Of a DNA stretch of 54,837 nt, positions 41,841-50,232 are shown one piece after another (within the stretch, counting starts at the first letter, position 1; the number at the start of each line of letters is the position of its first letter). Origin of the DNA: an uncultured Clostridia bacterium (GTDB lineage Bacteria > Bacillota > Clostridia > Lachnospirales > CAG-274); assembly GCA_947627855.1 (NCBI GenBank), contig CANQXR010000014.1:1-54837 (forward strand), in the 5' to 3' direction. The notes below the pieces were generated by a model. That model was not told the DNA's origin and did not search any database. It worked only from the letters and a program-made list of their open reading frames with translations. Both the position numbers and the translations under genes were made by a program.

Positions 41841-42284
41841 TTAATCCGCTTTTGTAAGAGTGTCCTGACCTATGTCATACAGAAGCTCATCGCACTCCTC
41901 TGCGGTGAATTTTCTGTTTATTGCATATATAACAGCGCTGTCCCATTCTCTGCGGGGATAAAGGGCGTTATGTCCGGCAGTTCTCAGAAGCTTCTGTGTA
42001 TCGTCAAGGTCAAGTCCTATTCCGAATGCAATCTGTATTATTTTATTTCTTGACGGTTTTTTTTTGATTTTGGGGCTGAATATCTGATATGCATAGGTAT
42101 CATCAAGCAGGGATTTTTTTATGGCGTCAGTCTTTGTTACATTATATTTGTTCAGCATATCGGCAAGAAACTCCTCAAGTGTGACATTTGTCAAATCATT
42201 CTCATTGTCATTAAGATATTCCTCTATGCTGTCGCTGTTTTCAAGCACCTTCATAAGCTCGTCTGTTGATTTGTTTATTTTCAT
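41841..42284 (-). CDS. HTH protein paired with Ser/Thr kinase (paralogue B)
   Basis: The 147-residue protein is a diverged paralogue of 39769. It shares STDELMK at the start, a helix-turn-helix-like middle (VTKTDAIKKSLLDDTYAYQIFS), KIIQIAFGIGLDLDDTQKLLRTAG, LYPRREWD and DIGQDTL. It opens the three-gene kinase operon, starts after GAGGAG and has its own promoter (42306-42334). Two non-identical HTH proteins around one kinase suggest different outputs or a heteromer. The DNA target is not known. Confidence 0.8.
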   Translation of the reverse strand: MKINKSTDELMKVLENSDSIEEYLNDNENDLTNVTLEEFLADMLNKYNVTKTDAIKKSLLDDTYAYQIFSPKIKKKPSRNKIIQIAFGIGLDLDDTQKLLRTAGHNALYPRREWDSAVIYAINRKFTAEECDELLYDIGQDTLTKAD

Positions 42285-42305
42285 ATATTACCACTCCTCA
42301 GAACT

Positions 42306-42334
42306 ATGATATAATATTTTTATACAAATTTCAA
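42306..42334 (-). promoter_or_regulatory. Promoter of the HTH-kinase-HTH operon
   Basis: TTGAAA (42329-42334), 17 nt, TATCAT (42306-42311) on the minus strand, about 22 nt before the ATG. Confidence 0.55.
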
Positions 42335-42368
42335 CCCCAATCGTGAGGATAAGATTCGGAAAAAATTA

Positions 42369-42396
42369 CGGCTCCCATCAAAGCAGACGGGAGCCG
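42369..42396 (-). terminator. Terminator of the SPFH-membrane-TIR operon
   Basis: CGGCTCCC and GGGAGCCG form an 8-bp stem followed by TAATTTTTT on the minus strand. It lies just after the TIR stop codon. Confidence 0.85.
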
Positions 42397-42421
42397 ATTG
42401 TTTTATTATCAGTATATGTTA

Positions 42422-45409
42422 TTAATAATTTGTGATTGGGCTTGTGTAGCTTATATCATAGGTGTCGGGATATTGCGGTGAAAAATCAGGTTGGAACATA
42501 TCATCTGTCACAACCATATAGTCCGATAATGAAAGGGAATCCCCATCATATGAAACAATGTAGTATCTTGAAATTGCCGGCTCGGAAATGCAGACATAAT
42601 AATTGTTGTCATTGCGATTCAGGAATATGTCGGTATGACCGCCAGTGTAAAGCTCTCTGACGTAAACATTTCTGACTTCTCCGTCTTTGTATGTAACAAT
42701 AATGGTCATACTAATGTCACTTTCGGGATAGATAAAATGCGTGAGCATTTCGGGTATGCCGTTGCCATCTATATCAAGCAGAGAATATTGTGTCAATTTA
42801 TATCCATCAGTGTATCCGTTGTTCCTCAGATAGTTTATATAGGCGTCCTTAAATTTGCTTTTATCAAAAACAGCATTGCACTTATACGCATAATCCGAAG
42901 AGTCCTTATAGTCGTCCAGCCCCTCAAAGGCGGTAAGGGCTGTCTGATAATCTCCCGAATTATAGGCGCTTATGGCATCACGGTATTTAAGCTCCAGATC
43001 TATATTCCTGACCCTTGTGGCGGAATCCTTATAATCTCCCAGTGCCACAAATTTTTCTCTTGCTCCGGTGTAGTCGCCGGTGTTGAGAATGGACATAGCC
43101 TTCTGATAATCTATTTCGGAAAGGCCGTCATTGCATTTCTGTATCTGTGCGGCAACGTCCTTATAACCCCCAAGCGCATTGAATACTTCACGGGCGTTGT
43201 AATATTGCCCTTCTCCAAGAAGCTTAAGTCCCTCCTGATATTTTGCTTCATTCAGAAGATTTACGCAGGTCTGAAGATAAACGGGTGCATCCCTGTATTC
43301 GCCGGCTTCCCGGAAATATCTCATAGCGGTTTCATAATTCTGAGCATTATACAGCTCTACTCCTATTTCGTAGCGGCACATTGGTACATAGACCTTAGCT
43401 TCCTTATAGTCTTTATCTGCAAGCTCCATAAATAAGTTGAGAGCCTCCACATGGTTTCCATCTTCTTCATACTTTATAGCCTTTGCATATTTTCGGGGCG
43501 GTGTGGTCACAACCATCACCAGAATAAATACAACAACGGCAGTAATACTTGAAAGTATGATGATATTTCTGATGTTTTCTTTTTTCCTTTCATTTTTATA
43601 TATGCCCGAAAGAACATCGTCACATTCCTTTGCCATGGCAGCACTGTCGCCATAGTCCGACAGCGTTCTGAAATTGTCCCTTGCCGCAATAATTTCGTTT
43701 TTATTGTTGGTGGCTATACCCTCTTTCATATTTGCCAGTGACAGGGAATATATTTTGTCGTTGCACATATTTATAAGATTGTTGATTTCAGACTTTTTCT
43801 TTATAATATGAACATTTCTTTTCAGCTCGATAATGTCATATATATTATCGGAAGCGGCAATTTTCGACTTATATGTATTGACGGCACGGGTCTTGACCTC
43901 TTCATCTTTTTTATCCGCAAGCTTCAGACAGCGTTCCCTCAGCTCTTTGGAATCTCTGTAATCCCCAAGATTTTCAAATATAGCTGCGGCAACAAGGGCA
44001 TCTGACGGTGTGCTTACGTTATTCATTTTGTTCACTGCCCTGTTATATTCGCTGCTGTTCACCGTTTCACGGCAATTTGCGGCAATTTCCGCCGAATCTC
44101 TGAAATTGCCCAGTGTTTCAAACTTTTCCGCCGCCGAAATAAGGGAGGAATTGTCATTAGCCTTCTTATAATAACGCATAAACTCGTTGTATATGACCAG
44201 ATTGGCATATTCTTCAAGCTTTGCTTTCTGATTTTTGCTGCCGAAACGGAGCGCTTTTTTGAAATTGTCGAAATCGTCCAGTTTTTGGGTATTCTTTTCA
44301 AAATCAGATTTGCGGCTCAGATGAAGCTGTGCCATAAGCTTGCCGAGATAGGCTTCGGATTCCTTCGGCTCTTCGTCAAGAACCTTTTCAAAATAGCTGT
44401 CCGCCTCGTCCCATTTATTATCTTCAAGAAACAGATAGCCTCTCTCCAAAAGTCCCTTTGCTCTTGAGGAAAGATTTTCGGAGGACTTAACCTCTCCTGC
44501 CTTTGGCTCGTCCTTTTTTTCGAGCATTTTGTCAAGCCCCTCTATAAGCTCCTCCATAAAGCCGACCCTGTATTTGTCGAAGGCCTGAAAATCCACAAGC
44601 TCATTGGGGAGGTCGTATGCCGACATACTTGCTCCGTCATATATGGGGATAATTTTCTTTTCGGGGTTGTCCTTCATCATACGGCGGAAGCGGCTCCACT
44701 CGTTTCTGAGCCATACGGACCCGAAGAATTCAGGCTTTGAGCCGTACACAAGCATAATTTTTGCGGAGCTTAACGCAGCGAATATAATAGGCTCGTATTC
44801 ACTTCCGAGAAGATTTCTCAGCGTTTTTCTTGCATAGAACACCTTATAGCCCTTTTTCACAAGGCGGTTGTATATATCCTGTGCATCAACGCTGTCACGT
44901 GTCCTCTGCCCCAAGTCATCGCTTTCCTTATAGCATATGAATATGTCGTATGGCTTTTCATTTGCGGCAATCGCCTTTATTTTCTTTTGAATCTCGTTTA
45001 TTTTTTCGGCTTCTTCTTCATAAATATATCTGACTGCGCCGACAGAATGTTCAACAGCCGCCTTATAATCGGGGTCGTTCAGAATGGAGTCGAACATTGT
45101 GCGGTGACAGGTCGGCTTTTTTGTTCCGTCTGAGTCGTCCACATATTCTATGCCGTACTTACACAGAACAAGCCCCCAATAGGCTTCGCTGTCGTCGGGG
45201 TTTTCAGACACTATCTGCTCGAAAAGCTCCTGCGCCTTGTCAAACTCGCTTGCTCTTCTCAGATAGTTGGCACGGTTTATTTTGCCGCTGTTTGTACTTT
45301 CTTTCGGAATAACGCTTTTACTGCCGCAGGATTCGCACACACCCGTAAGACCTCCCTCATCGGGTATGAGAACTCCGCCGCAGATTTTGCATTCATACTG
45401 TAAGCTCAT
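42422..45409 (-). CDS. Zinc-ribbon / TIR / TPR-like membrane protein
   Basis: The 995-residue protein has an N-terminal zinc ribbon (C7, C10, C25, C28), a helical repeat and a TIR domain (about 142-275; YDIFICYKESDD, VFYARKTLRNLLG, SVWLRNEWSRF). E237 is in the position of the catalytic Glu of NAD-cleaving TIRs. Repeats with F-x-x-L-G-x-x-x-D-S follow (about 320-610), then one helix (about 615-635; SSITAVVVFILVMVV). Five repeats of the same style (Y..A...F..LGDYKDS) and a C-terminal domain follow. TIR proteins in bacteria often cleave NAD for defence. It is the last gene of an operon with SPFH and membrane genes. Confidence 0.88.
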   Translation of the reverse strand: MSLQYECKICGGVLIPDEGGLTGVCESCGSKSVIPKESTNSGKINRANYLRRASEFDKAQELFEQIVSENPDDSEAYWGLVLCKYGIEYVDDSDGTKKPTCHRTMFDSILNDPDYKAAVEHSVGAVRYIYEEEAEKINEIQKKIKAIAANEKPYDIFICYKESDDLGQRTRDSVDAQDIYNRLVKKGYKVFYARKTLRNLLGSEYEPIIFAALSSAKIMLVYGSKPEFFGSVWLRNEWSRFRRMMKDNPEKKIIPIYDGASMSAYDLPNELVDFQAFDKYRVGFMEELIEGLDKMLEKKDEPKAGEVKSSENLSSRAKGLLERGYLFLEDNKWDEADSYFEKVLDEEPKESEAYLGKLMAQLHLSRKSDFEKNTQKLDDFDNFKKALRFGSKNQKAKLEEYANLVIYNEFMRYYKKANDNSSLISAAEKFETLGNFRDSAEIAANCRETVNSSEYNRAVNKMNNVSTPSDALVAAAIFENLGDYRDSKELRERCLKLADKKDEEVKTRAVNTYKSKIAASDNIYDIIELKRNVHIIKKKSEINNLINMCNDKIYSLSLANMKEGIATNNKNEIIAARDNFRTLSDYGDSAAMAKECDDVLSGIYKNERKKENIRNIIILSSITAVVVFILVMVVTTPPRKYAKAIKYEEDGNHVEALNLFMELADKDYKEAKVYVPMCRYEIGVELYNAQNYETAMRYFREAGEYRDAPVYLQTCVNLLNEAKYQEGLKLLGEGQYYNAREVFNALGGYKDVAAQIQKCNDGLSEIDYQKAMSILNTGDYTGAREKFVALGDYKDSATRVRNIDLELKYRDAISAYNSGDYQTALTAFEGLDDYKDSSDYAYKCNAVFDKSKFKDAYINYLRNNGYTDGYKLTQYSLLDIDGNGIPEMLTHFIYPESDISMTIIVTYKDGEVRNVYVRELYTGGHTDIFLNRNDNNYYVCISEPAISRYYIVSYDGDSLSLSDYMVVTDDMFQPDFSPQYPDTYDISYTSPITNY

Positions 45410-45412
45410 GCT

Positions 45413-46081
45413 TTACCTCCTCACTGTCTTTGCAAGACTGTTTCTTTCTTTTATTAAATTTCCTATTTCGGAAATAACATCGCCGCATTCTGCGCCTTTT
45501 TTTACTGCGCCCTCAAGAGCCGTTATTTTTTCGTCTATTCTGTTTTCGATGTCATAAAGCTCCTCAGCCGTGGAGGGGTTTGACATTCTTGCCTCCTCGG
45601 CAAGGCTTGTTATTTTCGCTTTAAGCGCTCTGTCAGCTGCGTTTGCCTTTATTGCCCCAAGTCTTGAAGCTGCTTCTGTCATATAACTGCGGCTTCTGTT
45701 CCTATCGTTTGAGGCAAGGGTTTCTCTGCCCATACAGGCAGCAAGAAGGAGAATGCAGAAAGCCGCCATAACAACAAGCTGTACGGCAAGGCTCAGTCTT
45801 AATGAACTGAACAGGAATATAAAGGCTATGCACGCCGCCGACTGCAAAACAACATAAGCACCGCTTATATAGGCAGCGGGAAGTGAAAAGAAATATGCCT
45901 TTACGCCGCCGTTTCCGAAAAGGGACACGTTGACAGCCGTTTCAACGGCAAACGCCACAGCGGTAAATATAAGGCTTGCGGCAAAAACAGCATTGTACGC
46001 CGGAGCAAACAATATGCACAGCGCAAGAATGGCTGCAAAGGCAATAATATTAATAATAACAAATGAAAATCTGTTTTTCAC
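45413..46081 (-). CDS. Four-helix membrane protein with cytoplasmic coiled coil
   Basis: The 222-residue protein has about four helices in residues 7-120. A soluble tail follows (RSYMTEAASRLGAIKANAADRALKAKI and ENRIDEKITALEGAVKKG in segments) that looks coiled-coil, with Ala, Glu and Lys in heptads. It starts with GTG after AAGGGGG. It is 12 nt after SPFH and 3 nt before TIR, so it is probably a membrane platform for both. No family name is recognised. Confidence 0.75.
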   Translation of the reverse strand: MKNRFSFVIINIIAFAAILALCILFAPAYNAVFAASLIFTAVAFAVETAVNVSLFGNGGVKAYFFSLPAAYISGAYVVLQSAACIAFIFLFSSLRLSLAVQLVVMAAFCILLLAACMGRETLASNDRNRSRSYMTEAASRLGAIKANAADRALKAKITSLAEEARMSNPSTAEELYDIENRIDEKITALEGAVKKGAECGDVISEIGNLIKERNSLAKTVRR

Positions 46082-46093
46082 GCTATGACCCCC

Positions 46094-47317
46094 TTAAATC
46101 TTCGCTCCGCATTCGGGACAGAACTTTGCGCCCCTTGGCGTTTCTTTGCCGCAGTTGTGACAGACTGTTTTTTCTTCCGAAGTAATTTTACTTCCGCATT
46201 CGGGGCAGAATTTAGTGTTGTTGCCAATAACATTTCCGCATTTGGGACATCTGCGACCCTGTGGCGGCACTTCGTTTCTCTCGGAAATACCTCTTTCCAT
46301 GGACATTTTTGTGTCTGAGAGATTGTTTTTCATCATATCTCCCACTACTCCCATAACTCCAAGCCCTGCGCCAAGCTGCATAAACTCGCCGCTTAGTCCG
46401 GCTATACCTCCGCCGCCGTCATTTTCAACAGCCGACTGCATAACGTCAAACTGCCTTTCCTGCTGATATGTATAGCCCTCGGCCTGCCGCTTGAAAGCCA
46501 TTGCGTCAGCCTCAAGCTTTATTTTCTGCGCCTGTGTCTGCGCTCCCACAAGCTCGCCCTGTGCCTTTGTCTGCGCCCTGATAAGCTCCGCCTGCCGTCT
46601 TAGTTCAAGCTCGCTTAAAAGCAGCCCCTGGTCTGCCCTGAGACTTTTCAGACGCTTGTACTGTGGGTCGTTTTCGGGCAGCATAACCTTTATTATTCTG
46701 AATCTTGGAACATTAAAGCCGTAGTCCTCAAAAAGCTTTTCTATAAAGGGGCTGACCTTTTCCGACAGTCTTTTAAGATGACCCGTTATGCCTATGATTG
46801 GTATGTTTTCCTCGATTATGGAATTTACAAGCACATCGGTGACCTCGGAGGAAATAAGCCCACGGAATCTGTCTATGAGCATATCCTTTTGCAGAGAACG
46901 CTCCGAACCCATAAGCTTTTCAACCAGAAATCTCGGTTTTTCAACGGAAAGATTTATTTCGCCGTTGCAGCCTATTTCAAATACTATGCCGGACATATCC
47001 TGATATACGATTCCGCCTGTGCCCCATTTCATTGAAAGGCTTTCGGTGTTGTTTACAAAATATATCTGAGCATGAAATATATTTTTATTTCCTGTGATTT
47101 TAGAAAAAAGTCCGGTGAGGAACGGTATATTTTCCGTTTCGAGAATATGCCGTCCTGCGCCAAGCTCTCCCACACAGGCGCCGTTAAGATAGAAAAGGGC
47201 TGTCTGAGATTCAAAAACCGTCAGAACCGAACCTGTTTCAAAATCTTCAACAGGACTTCTCCACACAAAACAGTCGCTGCCGCCTTCAAATTTAATATCC
47301 GATATTAATTTTGCCAT
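46094..47317 (-). CDS. SPFH-domain protein with two C-terminal zinc ribbons
   Basis: The 407-residue protein resembles B. subtilis YdjI and the 'virion core protein' SPFH group. The SPFH-like part is about 15-215. A coiled, Ala/Gln-rich stretch (about 225-285) and a Gly-rich, Met-rich link follow. It ends with two zinc ribbons: CPKCG/CPECG (about 355-375) and CHNCG/CPECG (about 385-405). SPFH proteins scaffold membrane patches and in Bacilli belong to the envelope-stress ydj cluster. The start follows AAGGAGGG. It leads the operon with the membrane and TIR proteins. Function here is inferred. Confidence 0.88.
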   Translation of the reverse strand: MAKLISDIKFEGGSDCFVWRSPVEDFETGSVLTVFESQTALFYLNGACVGELGAGRHILETENIPFLTGLFSKITGNKNIFHAQIYFVNNTESLSMKWGTGGIVYQDMSGIVFEIGCNGEINLSVEKPRFLVEKLMGSERSLQKDMLIDRFRGLISSEVTDVLVNSIIEENIPIIGITGHLKRLSEKVSPFIEKLFEDYGFNVPRFRIIKVMLPENDPQYKRLKSLRADQGLLLSELELRRQAELIRAQTKAQGELVGAQTQAQKIKLEADAMAFKRQAEGYTYQQERQFDVMQSAVENDGGGGIAGLSGEFMQLGAGLGVMGVVGDMMKNNLSDTKMSMERGISERNEVPPQGRRCPKCGNVIGNNTKFCPECGSKITSEEKTVCHNCGKETPRGAKFCPECGAKI

Positions 47318-47398
47318 GGCTCTCCCTCCTTATCAAGCAAAGTAATCTTTATTTTGTCGGTTTTTACATTTTAACAGAATATTATATCGGTTAAAAAT

Positions 47399-47444
47399 GG
47401 ACTTATATTAGTCCCATTATATCACATACTTATAATATAATCAA
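47399..47444. promoter_or_regulatory. Overlapping divergent promoters and operator, SPFH operon / XRE
   Basis: On the minus strand, TTGATT (47439-47444), 17 nt, TATAAT (47416-47421) drives the SPFH operon. On the plus strand, TTAGTC (47408-47413), 17 nt, TATAAT (47431-47436) fits the XRE gene. GGACT and AGTCC (47399-47414) form an inverted repeat just after the SPFH -10, and CAGTCC recurs at 47464-47469. It suits XRE repression of both genes. Confidence 0.65.
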
Positions 47445-47489
47445 TAAAAATTGTACCGAAATCAGTCCTTTTTTTGGGGGTATATGACA

Positions 47490-47729
47490 ATGAACGAACA
47501 GAAAATAAAACAGGACAGCACAGGCAGCATAGGAAAGAATATAAGAGAAATCCGCCTGTCCCGCAAAATAGGACAGACGGAGCTTGTGAGAAGGCTTCAG
47601 CTTATGGGCGAGCCTATCACAAGAGAATGTCTTGTAAAAATAGAAAGGGGAATTCAGCATATACAGCTGTCTCAGCTAAGAGCCATAAAGGAGGCTCTGA
47701 ATACCACCTATGACGAGCTTTTAAAGTAG
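47490..47729 (+). CDS. XRE-family regulator, divergent from the SPFH-TIR operon
   Basis: The 79-residue protein has the HTH core IGKNIREIRLSRKIGQTELVRRLQ followed by ITRECLVKIERG, and ends IKEALNTTYDELLK. It is the short, one-domain XRE type. Two ATGs lie 6 nt apart; that at 47490 has the better spacing from GGGGG. It is divergent from the SPFH operon, with an inverted repeat between them, so it is the likely local repressor. It converges with the gene at 47721, overlapping by 9 nt. Confidence 0.88.
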   Translation: MNEQKIKQDSTGSIGKNIREIRLSRKIGQTELVRRLQLMGEPITRECLVKIERGIQHIQLSQLRAIKEALNTTYDELLK

Positions 47730-48257
47730 AATGCTGTCAAGCGCCGTAATTATTCTGTCGCCGCAGTCGTCGACCTCTGCTCCCGATATGATTTTTACGG
47801 CGTTTTTTTCATCTGTCAGCCTCATATGGCAGTTGTCGCCAAAGTCATAGCCAAGCTCTTTCATTTGTCTGCAAAGTCTGTCCCATGGTATATCGTTCAT
47901 AATGGACTCAGCCGTCATAGGGCGAAAAACAAGTGTAAAGCCTTGCCTGAGCCTTTCATTTTTTACTATATACATATGGGATTCATAGCTTTTATTTACC
48001 GTCTTAAGGAGCTTTTCAGCCTTGCTGTCAAGAAAACCTCCACCGTCAATATCTATTGTGAGAGAAAGACGTAAGTCAGATACATCGGAAAAGGTCTGCT
48101 CCGGCTTGTAGTCTGTGTCGTGTATGCCGTTGTAGTGCAGATTTTTTTCATGGCACTTACGACAATAAAAATATTTCCCCATCTTATCCGCGGGATATGC
48201 CTGCTTTTCTTCTATTTCCCTGCCACAGTCCTCGCAGAACAGCTTTGTTTTTTTCAT
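47721..48257 (-). CDS. Hypothetical protein with N-terminal zinc finger, 178 aa
   Basis: The product opens MKKTKLFCEDCGREIEEKQAY and continues with YFYCRKCHEKN, two CxxC/CxxH pairs that make a LIM-like zinc finger. The C-terminal domain (about 65-178) is an alpha/beta region with no recognised family. The ATG at 48257 follows GGGAGGG at 10 nt; the longer open frame has no site. It is alone, convergent with XRE, and shares the zinc-finger habit of the neighbouring genes. Function is unknown. Confidence 0.75.
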   Translation of the reverse strand: MKKTKLFCEDCGREIEEKQAYPADKMGKYFYCRKCHEKNLHYNGIHDTDYKPEQTFSDVSDLRLSLTIDIDGGGFLDSKAEKLLKTVNKSYESHMYIVKNERLRQGFTLVFRPMTAESIMNDIPWDRLCRQMKELGYDFGDNCHMRLTDEKNAVKIISGAEVDDCGDRIITALDSILL

Positions 48258-48377
48258 AATGTCTTCACCCTCCCTATATAATAACAGGTATTTCCCGCTC
48301 TGTATTTTACTGACAGCACAATCGTACATTCAAATAGTGATGTCAAAATTAAAATTAAAAAATCTTATAAATTTCTA

Positions 48378-48406
48378 TTGACAAATTCTGAATGCAATAT
48401 TATAAT
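48378..48406 (+). promoter_or_regulatory. Consensus promoter of the BlaI-like gene
   Basis: TTGACA (48378-48383), 17 nt, TATAAT (48401-48406): a perfect sigma-A promoter, so strong unless repressed. Confidence 0.9.
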
Positions 48407-48409
48407 ATA

Positions 48410-48424
48410 ATTACACAGTGTAAT
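48410..48424 (+). promoter_or_regulatory. BlaI/MecI-type operator
   Basis: ATTACACAGTGTAAT is a perfect 15-bp palindrome (TTACAC/GTGTAA arms) directly after the -10, across the start of transcription. BlaI/MecI operators have TACA/TGTA half-sites in this arrangement. It would autorepress the two-gene operon. Confidence 0.75.
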
Positions 48425-48457
48425 ATGTATAACCTTGCAGAGAGGAGGTATTTTAAA

Positions 48458-48823
48458 ATGAACAGAATTTCTTCATCTGAAATGGAGATAATGGAATTTT
48501 TGTGGACGCAGCCTTCGGGGGCTACTCTCAAACAGATCTGTGATAATTTTTCATCACCAAAGGGCTGGAAACAGCAAACGGTAAGGACATTTCTTGTCAG
48601 ACTTAACAATAAGCAGTTCCTGAATATATACATCGATAAGGAAACAAGAAGATATGTATATCTTCCGTCAATGACAAAAAAGGAATATCTGCACAGGCTT
48701 TCCAGAGAATTTCTTGAAAAGAACTTCAATAATTCCGTATATGACTTCCTGCTGTCCTTTACGGGGAATGAAAAGCTGAGCGAGGAAGAGGCTCAGCGTC
48801 TCAGGGAGTTCCTTGATGCATAA
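48458..48823 (+). CDS. BlaI/MecI/CopY-family repressor
   Basis: The 121-residue protein has the BlaI winged helix: ISSSEMEIMEFLW at the start, GWKQQTVRTFLVRLNNKQFL in the recognition region, and ETRRYVYLP wing strands. The C-terminal part forms the dimer and is normally cut by the partner protease. The ATG follows AGAGGAGGT. It overlaps the next gene by 8 nt. The operator at 48410 is its probable site. Targets beyond its own operon are unknown. Confidence 0.92.
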   Translation: MNRISSSEMEIMEFLWTQPSGATLKQICDNFSSPKGWKQQTVRTFLVRLNNKQFLNIYIDKETRRYVYLPSMTKKEYLHRLSREFLEKNFNNSVYDFLLSFTGNEKLSEEEAQRLREFLDA

Positions 48824-50174
48824 TGTGATTTCGGTTATGTCGCTTATGGCAGGCGGCGTATATGTGATTTATTTGCTGCTCAGACCTGCACTGAAAAAAT
48901 ATTTCTCTGTCAGACTGCGCATAGGCATACTGAAAATAGCATTGATATTTTCGCTGTTTCCGTTTCCGCTTTTCAGAAGTGTTTATATGGACGCTGTATC
49001 CGGCTTTATGAATGTCAGCGGCTTTGTAAACAAAAGCAGCAATTTTATACGTGTCATGCCGAACAATGTCATTATAGAGCCAAAGGGCTTCTATGCGGTG
49101 ATTATAATATCGGCAGTCTGTATTTCCGCAGCCTGCGTTTTGCTTATTTATAAATATATAATTTACAGCAAATTCAGAAGCGGACTGAAGCTGATGTGTA
49201 CAGACAATGAAAACGACTATGTAAACAGTCTTTCCGAAAATATTAAAAAGGAAAACAAGGTAAGACGCAGCGTCAGAATTCTTACGTCACGCTGCATCGA
49301 TTCTATGACCGTTGGGCTGCTCCATCCGGTTATAATACTGCCTGACAGGCAGCTTACACATATTCAGACGGAGCATATACTGAAGCATGAATATATGCAC
49401 ATAAAGCACGGCGACTTTGTTTATAGGATAATATTGATTTTTGCCGTTGCCCTCCATTGGTTCAACCCTTTTATGTATCTTTTGTCAAGGGAGTTTATGA
49501 GGCTGTTGGAATACAGAGCCGACGAAGCTGTTGTTATGAGTATGAGCGAGGAAGAAAAAAGCGAATACGGTCAGACCATAATAGATATGGCAAAGCAGAG
49601 GTCGGATTTATTTAATGCGGAATATATGCCTATAAGTATGTTCGGGAGCGGCAGTGAAAAACAAATGAAAGCGAGGCTAAATGAAATGAAAAATGTAAAA
49701 CATCGCAGCTTGAAAAATACTATTGTGTCGGTGGTAATTGCTTTTGCGGTATTCATTCTGAACTGCAATTTTGTATTGGCATATCAGGAATATCCCATCT
49801 ACAACAGCTCAGAGTCGGCGGAGCTTTATGAATACACCGAGGATTTTGACGTTTATATGTCCTTTGATGAGGATTTTGCAATTCCCTTCAGTGAGGACAC
49901 CGACTATGCAGACGATATGACTCTTGATTTTTCAAACGGAGTGGATTCGTATTTCACAGACGAAAACGGAGTGTCCGAGCCTGTTTATGAAAACTCCGAG
50001 CCTCAGGACTACTGCAACCATGTATATAAGAGCGGCACCGTTACAAATCATGTCAAAAACATCAGCGGCGGCTGCACCGTATATACATACAACGCCCAGA
50101 TCTGCTCAAAATGCGGAAACTGTCTGAAAGGAACCTTAATCAACAGGGTCAACTATAAAATCTGCCCTCATTAA
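48816..50174 (+). CDS. BlaR1/MecR1-like M56 membrane protease with novel C-terminal tail
   Basis: The 452-residue membrane protein has helices at about 3-21, 32-48 and 90-112, and the zinc site HEYMHIKHGD, with a second region LLEYRADEAVV. This is the M56 antirepressor family that cuts BlaI. One more helix (about 297-315) leads out. The usual penicillin-binding domain of BlaR1 is absent; instead an acidic tail ends in a Cys/His-rich motif (YCNHVYKSG, ICSKCGNCLKG). The signal is therefore probably not a beta-lactam. It starts at ATG 48816, inside the end of the BlaI gene. Confidence 0.88.
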   Translation: MHNVISVMSLMAGGVYVIYLLLRPALKKYFSVRLRIGILKIALIFSLFPFPLFRSVYMDAVSGFMNVSGFVNKSSNFIRVMPNNVIIEPKGFYAVIIISAVCISAACVLLIYKYIIYSKFRSGLKLMCTDNENDYVNSLSENIKKENKVRRSVRILTSRCIDSMTVGLLHPVIILPDRQLTHIQTEHILKHEYMHIKHGDFVYRIILIFAVALHWFNPFMYLLSREFMRLLEYRADEAVVMSMSEEEKSEYGQTIIDMAKQRSDLFNAEYMPISMFGSGSEKQMKARLNEMKNVKHRSLKNTIVSVVIAFAVFILNCNFVLAYQEYPIYNSSESAELYEYTEDFDVYMSFDEDFAIPFSEDTDYADDMTLDFSNGVDSYFTDENGVSEPVYENSEPQDYCNHVYKSGTVTNHVKNISGGCTVYTYNAQICSKCGNCLKGTLINRVNYKICPH

Positions 50175-50196
50175 TTTCATATCCCAACTCAAAAAA

Positions 50197-50223
50197 GCGG
50201 CTGTTCTCAAAGCCGCCTTTTTT
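50197..50223 (+). terminator. Terminator of the BlaI/M56 operon
   Basis: GCGGCT pairs with AGCCGC over an 8-nt loop, followed by CTTTTTT. It lies 22 nt after the M56 stop. Confidence 0.85.
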
Positions 50224-50232
50224 GCGGACACC

